64,000 nucleotides of DNA from Variovorax sp. OK212. GTDB taxonomy: Bacteria > Pseudomonadota > Gammaproteobacteria > Burkholderiales > Burkholderiaceae_C. Positions 32,063 to 40,626 of this stretch are shown here, piece after piece. The stretch covers positions 310,001 to 374,000 of the forward strand of contig NZ_FOLP01000004.1 in NCBI RefSeq assembly GCF_900112425.1, written 5' to 3'. Every line of letters begins with the position of its first letter. Position 1 is the first letter of the stretch. A program made the translations under genes and the position numbers. A model generated the notes under the pieces. The model worked only from the letters and a program-made list of their open reading frames with translations. It was not told the origin of the DNA and did not search any database.

Positions 32063-32644
32063 ATGGCATCGGTCAATAAAGTCATCGTCGTCGGCAACCT
32101 GGGGCGCGACCCCGAAATGCGTACTTTCCCAAGCGGCGACCAGGTCGCGAACGTCACGGTGGCCACCACCGACCGCTGGAAAGACAAGCAAAGCGGCGAA
32201 ATGCGCGAAGCCACCGAGTGGCACCGCATCGTCTTCAACGGCCGCCTGGCCGAAATCGCCGGCCAGTACCTGCGCAAGGGCTCGCAGGTCTATGTCGAAG
32301 GCAGCCTGCGCACGCGCAAGTGGACCGACAAGGACGGCGCGGAAAAGTACACCACCGAAATCCGCGCCGACCAGATGCAGATGCTCGGCAGCCGTTCGGG
32401 CCAGGGCGGCCCGTCGGGCGGTCCGGAGGACGATGGCGGCTACTCGCAAGGCGGCGGCGGCGGTTATTCGCAGGGCGGCAATGGTGGCGGTGGTGGCGGT
32501 GGCGGTGGTGGTGGTGGTGGTGGTGGCGGCTACGCCCCGCGCGCACCGGCGGCAGCACCCCGCGCGCCGGCACCGGCGCCGCGCCAGGCTCCGGCCAAGT
32601 CGTCGTCGGGCTTCGACGACATGGACGACGACATTCCGTTCTGA
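32063..32644 (+). CDS. ssb: Single-stranded DNA-binding protein
   Basis: This 193-residue protein has the OB-fold domain (1-~110: [41 protein letters not shown]). A long disordered linker contains a 16-Gly run and Pro/Ala repeats. The acidic C-terminal tip DDDIPF binds SSB-interacting repair and replication proteins. The Gly run is encoded by a GGT/GGC repeat (about 32484-32530) liable to slippage. The ATG overlaps an NdeI-like CATATG. It diverges from uvrA and is followed by a strong terminator. Confidence 0.97.
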   Translation: MASVNKVIVVGNLGRDPEMRTFPSGDQVANVTVATTDRWKDKQSGEMREATEWHRIVFNGRLAEIAGQYLRKGSQVYVEGSLRTRKWTDKDGAEKYTTEIRADQMQMLGSRSGQGGPSGGPEDDGGYSQGGGGGYSQGGNGGGGGGGGGGGGGGGGYAPRAPAAAPRAPAPAPRQAPAKSSSGFDDMDDDIPF

Positions 32645-32673
32645 TCGCCAGGCAACCCGGCTCCGGACGCAAG

Positions 32674-32702
32674 GCCGGCCTCGAAAGAGGCCGGCTTTTT
32701 TC
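32674..32702 (+). terminator. Rho-independent terminator of ssb
   Basis: GCCGGCCTC (32674-32682), a GAAA tetraloop and GAGGCCGGC (32687-32695) are followed directly by six T. This is a textbook terminator 30 bp after the ssb stop. It also marks the boundary with the oppositely oriented GFA gene. Confidence 0.93.
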
Positions 32703-32726
32703 ATGGAGGCGGGCAAATCAGGGCGT

Positions 32727-33125
32727 TCAGCCCTCGCCGGCGTGCCCCTGGTACTGCGGCAGGTCGTCCAGGATGGTGAACCACGGCGCCTTCGAGCCCA
32801 CGAAGATGTGCGCGCTCGGCCGGATCGCGGGGGCATCGACCAGCGTGCCCAGCGTGACGTGCACGAACTGCCCGTCGCGCACCACCGACCAAAGCAGCGA
32901 GCCGCATTGCCCGCAATGGATGTCGCCCGCGTCCGGGGTGCCGTAGACCAACAGCCGGTCTTCGCCCTGCGTGATCGCCAGCTTGCCGCGCGCGATGCCC
33001 GCGAAGGGCTTGAACGCCGAGCCGGTGGCGCGCCGGCAGTCCGAGCAGTGGCAGTTCAGCGCGTAGGCGAATTCGTCGGCCACCGCGTAGTGGACGGTGC
33101 CGCAGAGGCACTTTCCGGCGAGCAT
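32727..33125 (-). CDS. GFA family zinc protein (glutathione-dependent formaldehyde-activating-like)
   Basis: This 132-residue protein has the GFA/CENP-V zinc pattern: CLCG at 6-9, CHCSDC at 25-30 (with the following RRATGSAF), and a later CGQCG. These cysteines bind the structural and catalytic zinc ions. The prototype was reported to speed S-hydroxymethylglutathione formation, but most members are uncharacterised carbon-sulfur lyase-like enzymes. It lies 13 bp downstream of the YebC-family gene on the same strand and is probably co-transcribed. Confidence 0.85.
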   Translation of the reverse strand: MLAGKCLCGTVHYAVADEFAYALNCHCSDCRRATGSAFKPFAGIARGKLAITQGEDRLLVYGTPDAGDIHCGQCGSLLWSVVRDGQFVHVTLGTLVDAPAIRPSAHIFVGSKAPWFTILDDLPQYQGHAGEG

Positions 33126-33138
33126 GCGGGCGAAAGGC

Positions 33139-33852
33139 TCAGCCCGCCAGGCCCACGAACACGTTCTGTACGTCGTCGTTCGCGTCGATGGCCGCCAGGA
33201 AGGTCTCGACTTCTTCCAGGTCTTCGGCGCTCAGGCTCGCCGGGTCGACCGGGTTCTTGGGCTTGTAGCCCAGCTTGGCCGACAGCACGGTGAAACCCTG
33301 CGCCGGCAGCGCGCGGCTCACCAGGTCGAGGTCGGTGGCGTCGGTGAGGAACACCACGGGGTGGTCTTCGGCGGCCGGCTCGAAGTCTTGCGCGCCGGCT
33401 TCGATGGCGGCCATTTCGGGGTCGGCGTCGGGGCTGGCGGGTTCGGCCTCGATCATGCCGACGTGGTCGAAGTCCCACGACACCGAGCCCGAGGTGCCCA
33501 GCTGGCCCTTGCGGAACAGCACGCGCATTTCAGGCGCGGTGCGGTTCACGTTGTCGGTCAGGCACTCGACCATCACCGGCACGCGGTGCGGCGCGAAGCC
33601 TTCGTAGATCACGTGCTCGAAATGCACCGACTCGCCGGTGAGGCCGGCGCCCTTCTTGATGGCGCGGTCCAGCGTTTCCTTGGGCATCGAGACCTTGCGG
33701 GCCTGCTCCACCACGAGGCGAAGGCGCGAGTTGCCGGCCGGATCGGCGCCGGCGCGCGCGGCGATCATGATTTCCTTGGCGAGCTTGCCGAACAGCCGGC
33801 CCTTGGCATTGGCCGCCAGATCCTTGTGTTTCGCTTTCCATTGGGCGCCCAT
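33139..33852 (-). CDS. YebC/PmpR-family DNA-binding or translation-associated protein
   Basis: This 237-residue three-domain YebC-family protein starts [23 protein letters not shown] instead of the usual MAGHSKWANIKHRK, so it is the divergent paralogue type. Typical features are [26 protein letters not shown], followed by the acidic-surface domain with [18 protein letters not shown] and the [12 protein letters not shown] loop. YebC proteins were first described as transcription regulators; recent work links the family to relief of ribosome stalling. The start at 33852 is set by homology; an ATG 84 bp upstream would add an unrelated leader. Confidence 0.88.
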   Translation of the reverse strand: MGAQWKAKHKDLAANAKGRLFGKLAKEIMIAARAGADPAGNSRLRLVVEQARKVSMPKETLDRAIKKGAGLTGESVHFEHVIYEGFAPHRVPVMVECLTDNVNRTAPEMRVLFRKGQLGTSGSVSWDFDHVGMIEAEPASPDADPEMAAIEAGAQDFEPAAEDHPVVFLTDATDLDLVSRALPAQGFTVLSAKLGYKPKNPVDPASLSAEDLEEVETFLAAIDANDDVQNVFVGLAG

Positions 33853-34166
33853 GGCGTGTTTCCTTGAATGTGTGTTTGTGGCCTGGTCTGGCGCTTGCCT
33901 GACCCTTGGCAGAGTCTTCGCAGACTCTTGGCGCAAGGGCTGGATGACCGATCGGGGCGACTACTGTAGCCGCAGCGCAGGTAGGAGGGAATCGGCTGAC
34001 AAGGCCGCGACAGCCACCGGCTCCTTCGCTGCCGGTACTTTCGGCACGCGCACCCGCCGGCCGCGCCCTTCACGGTCACGAACGGCCACCGGCCGCGCGA
34101 TTCATTAAAAAGTACCGCTAGAAAAGTAAAACATTTTTACTGAGACTGCTACACTTTTTCATCACC
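33853..34166. other. 314-bp divergent intergenic region, no gene
   Basis: This is the longest gene-free stretch in the window, between the yebC-like gene and the XRE-cupin regulator. The part nearest yebC holds a small hairpin AGAGTC-ttcgca-GACTCT (33911-33928) flanked by two CTTGGC direct repeats. The part nearest the regulator is A+T-rich and carries the repeat cluster listed separately. I see no credible coding frame or RNA gene. Confidence 0.7.
34108..34155 (+). promoter_or_regulatory. Operator/promoter candidate of the XRE-cupin regulator
   Basis: AAAAGTA occurs at 34108-34114 and 34122-34128. The second copy belongs to a perfect 7-bp inverted repeat AGTAAAA (34125-34131)-cat-TTTTACT (34135-34141). 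TACACT (34150-34155) could be a -10 box only 11 bp before the ATG. The symmetry suits an XRE dimer, suggesting autoregulation and perhaps control of the downstream peptide operon. Confidence 0.45.
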
Positions 34167-34955
34167 ATGAAAAAAACGCAGCCTTCGAAAGAGCCGCAAC
34201 CCACGAGCGCCGCGCCCGCCGGCCGCGAAACGGGGGTTCTCGCCGACATCGGCGAAGCCCTGCGGGCGCGCCGCCGGCTGCTGCACCTGAGCCTGGCGGA
34301 GGTGGCCGAACGCAGCGAGCTCAGCATCGGCTACATCTCGCTGCTGGAGCGCAACCTGGCGTCGCCTTCGCTCACCGCGCTGATGCGCATCGGCGAGGTG
34401 CTGGGCCTGGAGCTGGACTACTTCTTCCAGGCGCGCAATGCCGGCGGCCATCACTTTCCGCAGAGCGCTCGCTCGCCGTTCCAGCTGCAGGCGGGCGACA
34501 TGACCTTCGACCGCGTCAGCGGCCAGTTTCCCGGCAGCGTGGTCAACGGGCTGGTGGTGACGATTCCGGCGGGGCACAAGTCCACGCCCATCACCCACCC
34601 CGGCGAAGAGCTGGTCTACATCCTGAGCGGCAGCCTGCGCTACACGCTCGGCGGCCGCGAATTGCAGCTGGACGAGGGCGACTCGGTGCACCTGCCGTCC
34701 ACCACGCCGCATTGCTGGGAAAACCCCTTCGCCCAGCCCGCCAAGGCGCTGTGGGTCGGTACCGCGCCGCTGTTCAAGGCCGATGGGGACGACCCCCACA
34801 CCGCGCACGACCTGCAAAGCCATGGCTCCCCCACACGGGTGTCCGGCGCCACGACGCCAGCCAAGGCACAAGCCAAGGCACAAGCCAAGGCACAAGCCAA
34901 GGCACCCACCGGGGCCAAGGCCCGACTTTCCAAGAAAAAAGACACCCGAGCATGA
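34167..34955 (+). CDS. XRE-family regulator with C-terminal cupin domain
   Basis: This 262-residue protein has a helix-turn-helix of the Cro/CI type at about 25-80 (IGEALRARRRLLHLSLAEVAERSELSIGYISLLERN). A cupin_2 sensor follows at about 130-205 (ITHPGEELVYILSGSLRYTLGG, then HLPSTTPHCWENP). Regulators of this architecture (PuuR-like) usually control amine, amino acid or peptide catabolism next door. The C-terminus has a Lys/Ala/Gln tail of AKAQ repeats encoded by a 12-bp tandem repeat. Its stop overlaps the GAF gene as ATGA, and it probably governs the peptide importer and catabolic genes downstream. Confidence 0.9.
   Translation: MKKTQPSKEPQPTSAAPAGRETGVLADIGEALRARRRLLHLSLAEVAERSELSIGYISLLERNLASPSLTALMRIGEVLGLELDYFFQARNAGGHHFPQSARSPFQLQAGDMTFDRVSGQFPGSVVNGLVVTIPAGHKSTPITHPGEELVYILSGSLRYTLGGRELQLDEGDSVHLPSTTPHCWENPFAQPAKALWVGTAPLFKADGDDPHTAHDLQSHGSPTRVSGATTPAKAQAKAQAKAQAKAPTGAKARLSKKKDTRA
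34860..34906. repeat. 12-bp tandem repeat inside the XRE-cupin gene
   Basis: Nearly four copies of GCCAAGGCACAA run in phase with the codons and encode AKAQ units in the C-terminal tail. The unit length is a multiple of three, so copy-number change would lengthen or shorten the basic tail without a frameshift. Confidence 0.9.
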
Positions 34956-35422
34956 ACGCAAGCCCTGCGTACGAACACGAAGTCACTTTCGCCGCCGTGA
35001 GCGACCTGCTCCAGCAGCGCATCGGCCACAAGCTGCTGACCGTGAGCCGCGTGCTGCCCGACGAGGCCAGCGTCGAGCGGATCTACACCACCCAGCCCGA
35101 GGCCTACCCGGTGCACGGCAAGAAGCCGCGCGACCACACCGAGTGGACCGCGTTGATGGAGCGCGGCGAGTGCTTCGTGGCCAGCCAGCCCGAGGACTTC
35201 GGCCCGCACTTCTCCGACCTGCCCACGATCGTGCGGCATGGCCTGGGCGCTGTCATCAACATCCCGGTGCTTGACGGCACCCGCATGCTGGGCACCCTGA
35301 ACCTGCTGGACGCCGCCGGTGCCTACACCGGCCCGGTGCTCGACGCCTGCCTCGAGGCGCGCGGCCTGGCCGCCAGGGGCTTCGTGCTGTACGAGCAATG
35401 GCTCGCGCGGCGCGCGGCCTGA
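34952..35422 (+). CDS. Small GAF-domain protein
   Basis: This 156-residue protein is essentially one GAF domain: TFAAVSDLLQQRIGHKLLTVSRVLPD, then TEWTALMERGECFVAS, then GAVINIPVLDGTRMLGTLNLLDAAG. GAF domains bind small ligands or cyclic nucleotides; there is no output domain. It starts within the stop of the XRE-cupin gene, so it may be a co-sensor or ligand-binding partner for that regulator, or an enzyme of unknown kind. The usual fRMsr cysteines are not evident, so methionine sulfoxide reductase activity is unlikely. Confidence 0.75.
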   Translation: MNASPAYEHEVTFAAVSDLLQQRIGHKLLTVSRVLPDEASVERIYTTQPEAYPVHGKKPRDHTEWTALMERGECFVASQPEDFGPHFSDLPTIVRHGLGAVINIPVLDGTRMLGTLNLLDAAGAYTGPVLDACLEARGLAARGFVLYEQWLARRAA

Positions 35423-35472
35423 TTCGCCCGATCCCCTTCCTTGCCTCTTCTCATCCTCACCCGGAGTGAACC

Positions 35473-37044
35473 TTGAACCCTCGAATTTGCGCGGCAGTTG
35501 CAGGCGTCTTCTTCTCGTTGTCCGCGTGGGCCGCCACGCCGAAGGACACGCTGGTGGTGGTCAAGAACATCGATGACATCGTGAGCCTCGACCCCGCCGA
35601 GGCCTTCGAGTTCTCCAGCGGCGAGGTGGTGACCAACATCTACGAGCGCCTGGTGCAGTACGACGCCGCGGACCCGACCCAGCTGAAGCCGGGCCTGGCC
35701 GCGAGCTGGAAGCCGGCGGCCGACGGCAAGAGCATCGAGTTCACGCTGCGCAAGGGCGCCGCCTTCGAAAGCGGCAACCCGGTGCGCCCGGAGGACGTGG
35801 TGTTCTCCTTCAAGCGCGTGCTCAAGCTGAACAAGGCGCCGGCCTTCATCCTGAGCCAGCTGGGCTGGACCGCCGACAACATCGAGCAGATGGCGCGCAA
35901 GGGCGCGGCCGACACGCTGGTGCTCGGCTGGAGCGGCGAGTTCGGTCCGGCCTACGTGCTGAGCGTGCTGGCCGCGCGGCCCGGCGCCATCGTCGACGAG
36001 AAGCTGGTGCTGGCCAACGAGAAGGCGGGCGACCTGGGCAACCAGTGGCTCAACCGCAACTCCGCCGGCAGCGGCCCGTACAAGCTGAAGCTGTACAAGC
36101 CCAAGGAAGTGCTGCTTCTCGAAGCCAACAAGAAGGCCTTCAACCTGCCCAAGACCGCCAACGTGCTGATCAAGAGCGTGGCCGAGTCCGCCACGCAGCG
36201 CCTGCTGCTGGAGTCCGGCGACGCCGACATCGCGCGCGACCTCGCGGCCGACCAGCTCGACGCGCTGAAGGCGCGCACCGACGTGCGCATCGAGGACTTC
36301 CCCGCGGCCGCCGTGCACTTCATTGCGCTCAACCTCAAGAACGAGAAGCTGCGCAACCCCGCGCTGTGGGAGGCCATGCGCTACCTGGTGGACTACGACG
36401 GCATCTCGACGCAGCTGCTCAAGGGCCAGATGCGCACGCACCAGGCCTTCCTGCCGGTGGGCTTCGCGGGTGCGCTGACCACCAACCCCTACAAGGCCGA
36501 CCCGGAGCGCGCCAAGGCCATCCTCGCCAAGGCCGGCATCGGCGGCCTCGAAATCGACATGGACCTGATCAACACCCAGCGCTTCATGGACATGGCGCAG
36601 TCGATGCAGGCCACCATGGCCAAGGCGGGCATCAAGCTCAACCTGCTGCCCGGCACCGGCGCCCAGGTGCTCACCCGTTACCGAGCCCGCAAGCACGAGG
36701 CCATCCTGCTGTACTGGGGCCCCGACTTCTTCGACCCGCATTCCAATGCGAAGTCGTTCGCGTACAACGTGGACAACAGCGACAGCGCCTACCAGAGCAC
36801 CACGACATGGCGCAACGGCTGGCTCATTCCCGATCTGTCGGCCAAGACCATGGCGGCGCTGAAAGAGGTCGATCCGGCCAAGCGCGCCGCGGCCTACCAG
36901 GGGCTGCAGCGCGAGGTGCAGGCGAAGTCGCCGTTCATCATCACCTTCCAGGAGCAGAACCGGGTGGCCCTGCGCAGCAACGTCAAGGGCTACGTGCAGG
37001 GCACGGTGGCCGACCTGATCAAGTACGACGGCGTCACCAAGTAG
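35473..37044 (+). CDS. Oligopeptide/dipeptide-type ABC transporter binding protein
   Basis: This 523-residue exported binding protein (SBP_bac_5) starts with TTG, preceded by GGAGTG at a good spacing. Signal peptide is about 1-21 (ending AWA, then ATPKDTLVV). Family marks are the SLDPAEAFEFSSGEVVTNIYERLV opening, LRKGAAFESGNPVRPEDVVFSFKRV, and the late YWGPDFFDPHSNAKSFAYN. It delivers peptides, opines or other large amide-containing solutes to the permeases that follow. No lipobox cysteine is seen, so it is periplasmic. It stands 50 bp after the GAF gene and 7 bp before the permease gene. Confidence 0.92.
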   Translation: MNPRICAAVAGVFFSLSAWAATPKDTLVVVKNIDDIVSLDPAEAFEFSSGEVVTNIYERLVQYDAADPTQLKPGLAASWKPAADGKSIEFTLRKGAAFESGNPVRPEDVVFSFKRVLKLNKAPAFILSQLGWTADNIEQMARKGAADTLVLGWSGEFGPAYVLSVLAARPGAIVDEKLVLANEKAGDLGNQWLNRNSAGSGPYKLKLYKPKEVLLLEANKKAFNLPKTANVLIKSVAESATQRLLLESGDADIARDLAADQLDALKARTDVRIEDFPAAAVHFIALNLKNEKLRNPALWEAMRYLVDYDGISTQLLKGQMRTHQAFLPVGFAGALTTNPYKADPERAKAILAKAGIGGLEIDMDLINTQRFMDMAQSMQATMAKAGIKLNLLPGTGAQVLTRYRARKHEAILLYWGPDFFDPHSNAKSFAYNVDNSDSAYQSTTTWRNGWLIPDLSAKTMAALKEVDPAKRAAAYQGLQREVQAKSPFIITFQEQNRVALRSNVKGYVQGTVADLIKYDGVTK

Positions 37045-37051
37045 CACGGCC

Positions 37052-38080
37052 ATGCGCAAGCGCGTCGCTCCGGTCGCTCCGGCCGCCCTGCTGCGGTCTG
37101 GCCTGTCCTTCGTCCTGATGCTGCTGGTGCTGCTGGTCACCTTCCTGATCGGCAAGGCCGCGCCCATCGACCCCGTGCTGCAGGTGGTCGGCGACCGCGC
37201 CTCGCCCGAGGCCTACCAGGAGGCCAGGCAGCGCATGGGGCTCGACCGGCCGATCGCCACGCAGTTCGTGCGCTACGTGAGCGACGCGGCGCAGGGCGAC
37301 CTGGGCCGCTCGACCTCGACGGGACGCCCGGTGCTGGAAGACCTGCGCCAGTACTTTCCGGCCACGCTGGAGCTGGCCACGCTGGGCATCGTGCTGGGCG
37401 TGATGTTCGGTGTGCCGCTGGGCATGCTCGCGGCGCACCAGCACAACCGATGGATCGACCAGCTGCTGCGCCTGGTCGGGCTGCTGGGGTATTCGGTGCC
37501 GGTGTTCTGGCTCGGGCTGGTGGGCCTGCTGGTCTTCTACGCCAGGCTGGGCTGGGTCGGCGGGCCGGGGCGGCTGGACGACGTGTACCAGTACACGGTC
37601 GACAGCTGGAGCAACCTGGTGCTGGTCGACACGCTGCGCGCCGGCAACGCGGAAGCCTTTCGCAACGGGCTGTCGCACCTGCTGCTGCCGGCCGCGCTGC
37701 TGGGGTACTTCTCGCTGGCCTACATCTCGCGCATGACGCGGGCGTTCTTTCTCGAAGAGCTGGGCAAGGAGTACGTGATGACGGCGCGCGTGAAGGGCGC
37801 GTCGGAGCTGCGGGTGCTGGTGGGCCACGTGCTGCCCAACGTGGCCGCGCCGCTGGTCACCGTGATCGCGCTGTCGTATGCGGTGCTGCTCGAAGGCGCG
37901 GTGCTGACCGAGACGGTGTTCTCCTGGCCCGGCATCGGCCTGTACGTGACCAATGCGCTGTTCAGCGCCGACGTGTCGGCCGTGCTCGGCGGCACCCTGC
38001 TGGTGGGCCTGTGCTTCGTGGTGCTCAACACCGCGTCCGATGTGTTCGGTTATCTGATGGACCCGAGGGCCAGGTCATGA
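37052..38080 (+). CDS. Oligopeptide-type ABC transporter permease (DppB-like)
   Basis: This 342-residue permease has TM1 near residues 13-32 and a large periplasmic loop with ERMGL-type sequence (RQRMGLDRPIATQFVRYV). The EAA coupling motif lies near the C-terminus: YVMTARVKGASELRVLVGHVLPN. The final segment VLTETVFSWPGIGLYV is typical of DppB/OppB. It follows the binding protein at 7 bp and overlaps the DppC-like gene by 4 bp. Confidence 0.93.
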   Translation: MRKRVAPVAPAALLRSGLSFVLMLLVLLVTFLIGKAAPIDPVLQVVGDRASPEAYQEARQRMGLDRPIATQFVRYVSDAAQGDLGRSTSTGRPVLEDLRQYFPATLELATLGIVLGVMFGVPLGMLAAHQHNRWIDQLLRLVGLLGYSVPVFWLGLVGLLVFYARLGWVGGPGRLDDVYQYTVDSWSNLVLVDTLRAGNAEAFRNGLSHLLLPAALLGYFSLAYISRMTRAFFLEELGKEYVMTARVKGASELRVLVGHVLPNVAAPLVTVIALSYAVLLEGAVLTETVFSWPGIGLYVTNALFSADVSAVLGGTLLVGLCFVVLNTASDVFGYLMDPRARS

Positions 38081-38973
38081 TGCTTCGACAGGATTGGTGG
38101 CTCAGCGAGGCGCCCGCGTCGGCCTTTCAGGCGCGCTGCGGGCGCTGGTACCGCATGGGCTTGCGCGCGGTGCGCAGCCCGGCCATGGTGTTCGGCCTGG
38201 TCATCCTGGCGGCGATGGTGCTGGCGGCCGTGTTCGCGCCCTGGCTGGCCCCGTTCGATCCCAACGCGCAGAACGTGCAGCAGCGGCTGCTGCCGCCGGG
38301 CGCCACGCACTGGCTGGGCACCGACCAGCTCGGGCGCGACCTGCTCAGCCGCGTCATCTACGGCACGCGGCCCACGCTGCTCATCGTGTCGCTGGTGGCG
38401 CTGCTGTCGGCGCCGCTGGGGCTGTTGCTGGGCATGTGCGCGGGTTACTTCGGTGGCTGGGTCGACACGGTGCTGATGCGCGTCACCGACATCTTCATGG
38501 CGTTCCCGCGGCTGGTGCTGGCGCTCGCGCTCGTGGCCGTGCTGGGGCCGGGCATCGTGAACGCGGTGATCGCCATCGCCATCACCGCATGGCCGGCCTA
38601 CGCGCGCATTGCGCGCACCGAGACACGCACCGTGCGCGGCAGCGACTTCATCCAGGCCGCCAGGGTGCAGGGCCTGCGCACTTCGCGCATCCTGTTCGGC
38701 CACCTGCTGCCGATCTGCCTGCCCTCGACGGTGGTGCGCGTCACGCTGGACATGGCGGGCATCATCCTCACGGCCGCCGGCCTGGGCTTCCTGGGGCTGG
38801 GCGCGCAGCCGCCGATGTCGGAGTGGGGCGCCATGATCTCCACCGGGCGGCAGTACATCTTCGACCAGTGGTGGGTGGCGGCCGTGCCCGGCGTGGCCAT
38901 CCTGCTGGGCAGCCTGGCCTTCAACCTGGTGGGCGACGGCTTGCGCGACGTACTGGACCCGAAAAATGGCTGA
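38077..38973 (+). CDS. Oligopeptide-type ABC transporter permease (DppC-like)
   Basis: This 298-residue permease has the OppC N-terminal domain (SPAMVFGLVILAAMVLAAVFAPWLAPFDPN). The DppC signature HWLGTDQLGRDLLSRVIYGTR and EAA motif DFIQAARVQGLRTSRILFGHLLP follow. Two adjacent ATG codons (38077, 38080) begin it inside the stop of the DppB-like gene. It overlaps the first ATPase gene by 8 bp. Together with DppB it forms the channel. Confidence 0.93.
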   Translation: MMLRQDWWLSEAPASAFQARCGRWYRMGLRAVRSPAMVFGLVILAAMVLAAVFAPWLAPFDPNAQNVQQRLLPPGATHWLGTDQLGRDLLSRVIYGTRPTLLIVSLVALLSAPLGLLLGMCAGYFGGWVDTVLMRVTDIFMAFPRLVLALALVAVLGPGIVNAVIAIAITAWPAYARIARTETRTVRGSDFIQAARVQGLRTSRILFGHLLPICLPSTVVRVTLDMAGIILTAAGLGFLGLGAQPPMSEWGAMISTGRQYIFDQWWVAAVPGVAILLGSLAFNLVGDGLRDVLDPKNG

Positions 38974-39814
38974 GCTGCTCATCGAAGACCTCACGGTGAC
39001 CTACCCGACAGCCAGCGGGCCGGTCGACGTGGTGAAGTCGCTGTCGTTGCGCATGGGCGCCGAGCGCATCGGCATCGTGGGCGAGTCGGGCTCGGGCAAG
39101 TCGATGACGGCGCGCGCGATCCTGGGGCTGGTGCGCTCGCCCGGCCGGTCCACGGCCAGCCGCATGACCTACGACGGCGCCGACCTCACGCGCCAGACGC
39201 CCTCGGGCTGGCGCGCCATTCGCGGTCGCCGCATCGCCATGGTGCTGCAGGACCCGAAGTTCTCGCTCAACCCGGTGCTGCGCGTCGGCAAGCAGATTGC
39301 CGAGGCGGGCCTGCTGCACGGTGTGTTCAAGCCGGCCCAGGCGCGCGCCCGCGTGCTGGAGATGCTGGAGACCGTGGGGGTGGACCACCCCGAGCGGGTC
39401 TACGACGCCTATCCGCACCAGCTCTCGGGTGGCATCGGCCAGCGCGTGATGATCGCCGCGATGATGATGGCCGAGCCCGGCCTGCTCATCGCCGACGAGC
39501 CCACCTCGGCGCTCGACGTGATGGTGCGCGGCCAGGTGCTGGAGATGATGGACCGCGAGATCCGCAAGCGCGGCATGGGCCTGCTCATGATCAGCCACGA
39601 CCTGAAGATGGTGGCGCACTTCTGCGACCGCGTGCTGGTCATGTACCGCGGGCAGGTGGTGGAGTCGTGCGCCGCCAAGGACCTGTTCCAGTCGCAGCAC
39701 CCCTATACGCGCGGCCTGCTCAACTGCATGCCCACCGGCCAGAACCCGGGCCAGCCGCTGCCCACCATCGACCGGCAACTCATCCAGGACACGGTGGCCC
39801 GCCATGCGCAGTGA
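38966..39814 (+). CDS. Oligopeptide-type ABC transporter ATPase (DppD-like)
   Basis: This 282-residue ATPase has Walker A GESGSGKS, Q-loop MVLQDPKFSLNPVLRVGKQ, signature LSGGIGQRV and Walker B LLIADEPTSALD. The C-terminal oligo_HPY extension (HPYTRGLLNCMP) is the mark of peptide/nickel-class importers. It overlaps both neighbouring genes. The signature has Ile-Gly in place of the more common Met-Arg, a minor variation. Confidence 0.93.
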   Translation: MAELLIEDLTVTYPTASGPVDVVKSLSLRMGAERIGIVGESGSGKSMTARAILGLVRSPGRSTASRMTYDGADLTRQTPSGWRAIRGRRIAMVLQDPKFSLNPVLRVGKQIAEAGLLHGVFKPAQARARVLEMLETVGVDHPERVYDAYPHQLSGGIGQRVMIAAMMMAEPGLLIADEPTSALDVMVRGQVLEMMDREIRKRGMGLLMISHDLKMVAHFCDRVLVMYRGQVVESCAAKDLFQSQHPYTRGLLNCMPTGQNPGQPLPTIDRQLIQDTVARHAQ

Positions 39815-40613
39815 AACCCCCGCCGCCAACCTGCCGGAGAGCGCCATCCGCTGCCACGGCCTGGATGTGTTCTACGGCCATGGCGCGCAGCGCCACCAGG
39901 CGGTCAAGCAGGCCTCGTTCGAGGTGCGCAAGGGCGAGTCCTTCGGCGTGGTCGGCGGCTCCGGCAGCGGCAAGTCGACGCTCCTGCGCGTGCTGGCGGG
40001 GCTCGACGGCGACTGGCAGGGAGACGTCGAGGTGCTGGGCCACCGGCGCGCGGCCGGCGTGGCGCCGCAGCGCGAGTACCGGCTGAAGGTGCAGATGATC
40101 TTCCAGGACCCGTTCGGCTCCCTGCACCCGCGCCACACCATCGACCGCTGCCTGAGCGAGGCCATGCGCTTCCACGGTTTCGATCGCATCGAGCAGCGCG
40201 TGGTGTCCGCGCTCGAGCGCGTCGGGCTGGGCAAGAGCTTTCGCTTCCGGTTTCCCCACCAGCTGAGCGGCGGCCAGCGCCAGCGCGTGGCGATTGCGCG
40301 CGCGCTGGTGCTGGAGCCCGAGGTGCTGCTGCTCGACGAGCCCACCTCGGCGCTGGACGCCTCCATCCAGGCCGAGGTGCTGAACCTGCTGATGGAAGTG
40401 CGCCGCGACCTGCGCACCACCTTCCTGTTCGTGAGCCACGACCTCGGCGTGATCGCCCACATGTGCGACCGCGTGGCCGTGATGCGCCATGGCGTCGTCG
40501 TCGAGACGCTCGCCGCGGCGCAGATCACGGCCGGCCAGGTGGCACACCCCTACACCCGCGAACTGCTGGCGAACTGCTACGCCGCGCAGCCGCCGGACCC
40601 TGTCGTTGCGTGA
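39804..40613 (+). CDS. Oligopeptide-type ABC transporter ATPase (DppF-like)
   Basis: This 269-residue partner ATPase has Walker A GGSGSGKS, Q-loop IFQDPFGSLHPRHTI, signature LSGGQRQRV, Walker B LLLDEPTSALD and oligo_HPY tail HPYTRELLANCY. It overlaps the DppD-like gene by 11 bp and ends 13 bp before the M14 carboxypeptidase-like gene. Importer and peptidase are therefore almost certainly one transcript. Confidence 0.93.
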   Translation: MRSETPAANLPESAIRCHGLDVFYGHGAQRHQAVKQASFEVRKGESFGVVGGSGSGKSTLLRVLAGLDGDWQGDVEVLGHRRAAGVAPQREYRLKVQMIFQDPFGSLHPRHTIDRCLSEAMRFHGFDRIEQRVVSALERVGLGKSFRFRFPHQLSGGQRQRVAIARALVLEPEVLLLDEPTSALDASIQAEVLNLLMEVRRDLRTTFLFVSHDLGVIAHMCDRVAVMRHGVVVETLAAAQITAGQVAHPYTRELLANCYAAQPPDPVVA

Positions 40614-40626
40614 ACGGAGCTTCTTC

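Noticed and set aside
34952..35422. Free methionine-(R)-sulfoxide reductase (fRMsr) for the GAF protein
   Set aside because: The spaced catalytic cysteines of fRMsr are absent; only one Cys is present in the GAF domain.
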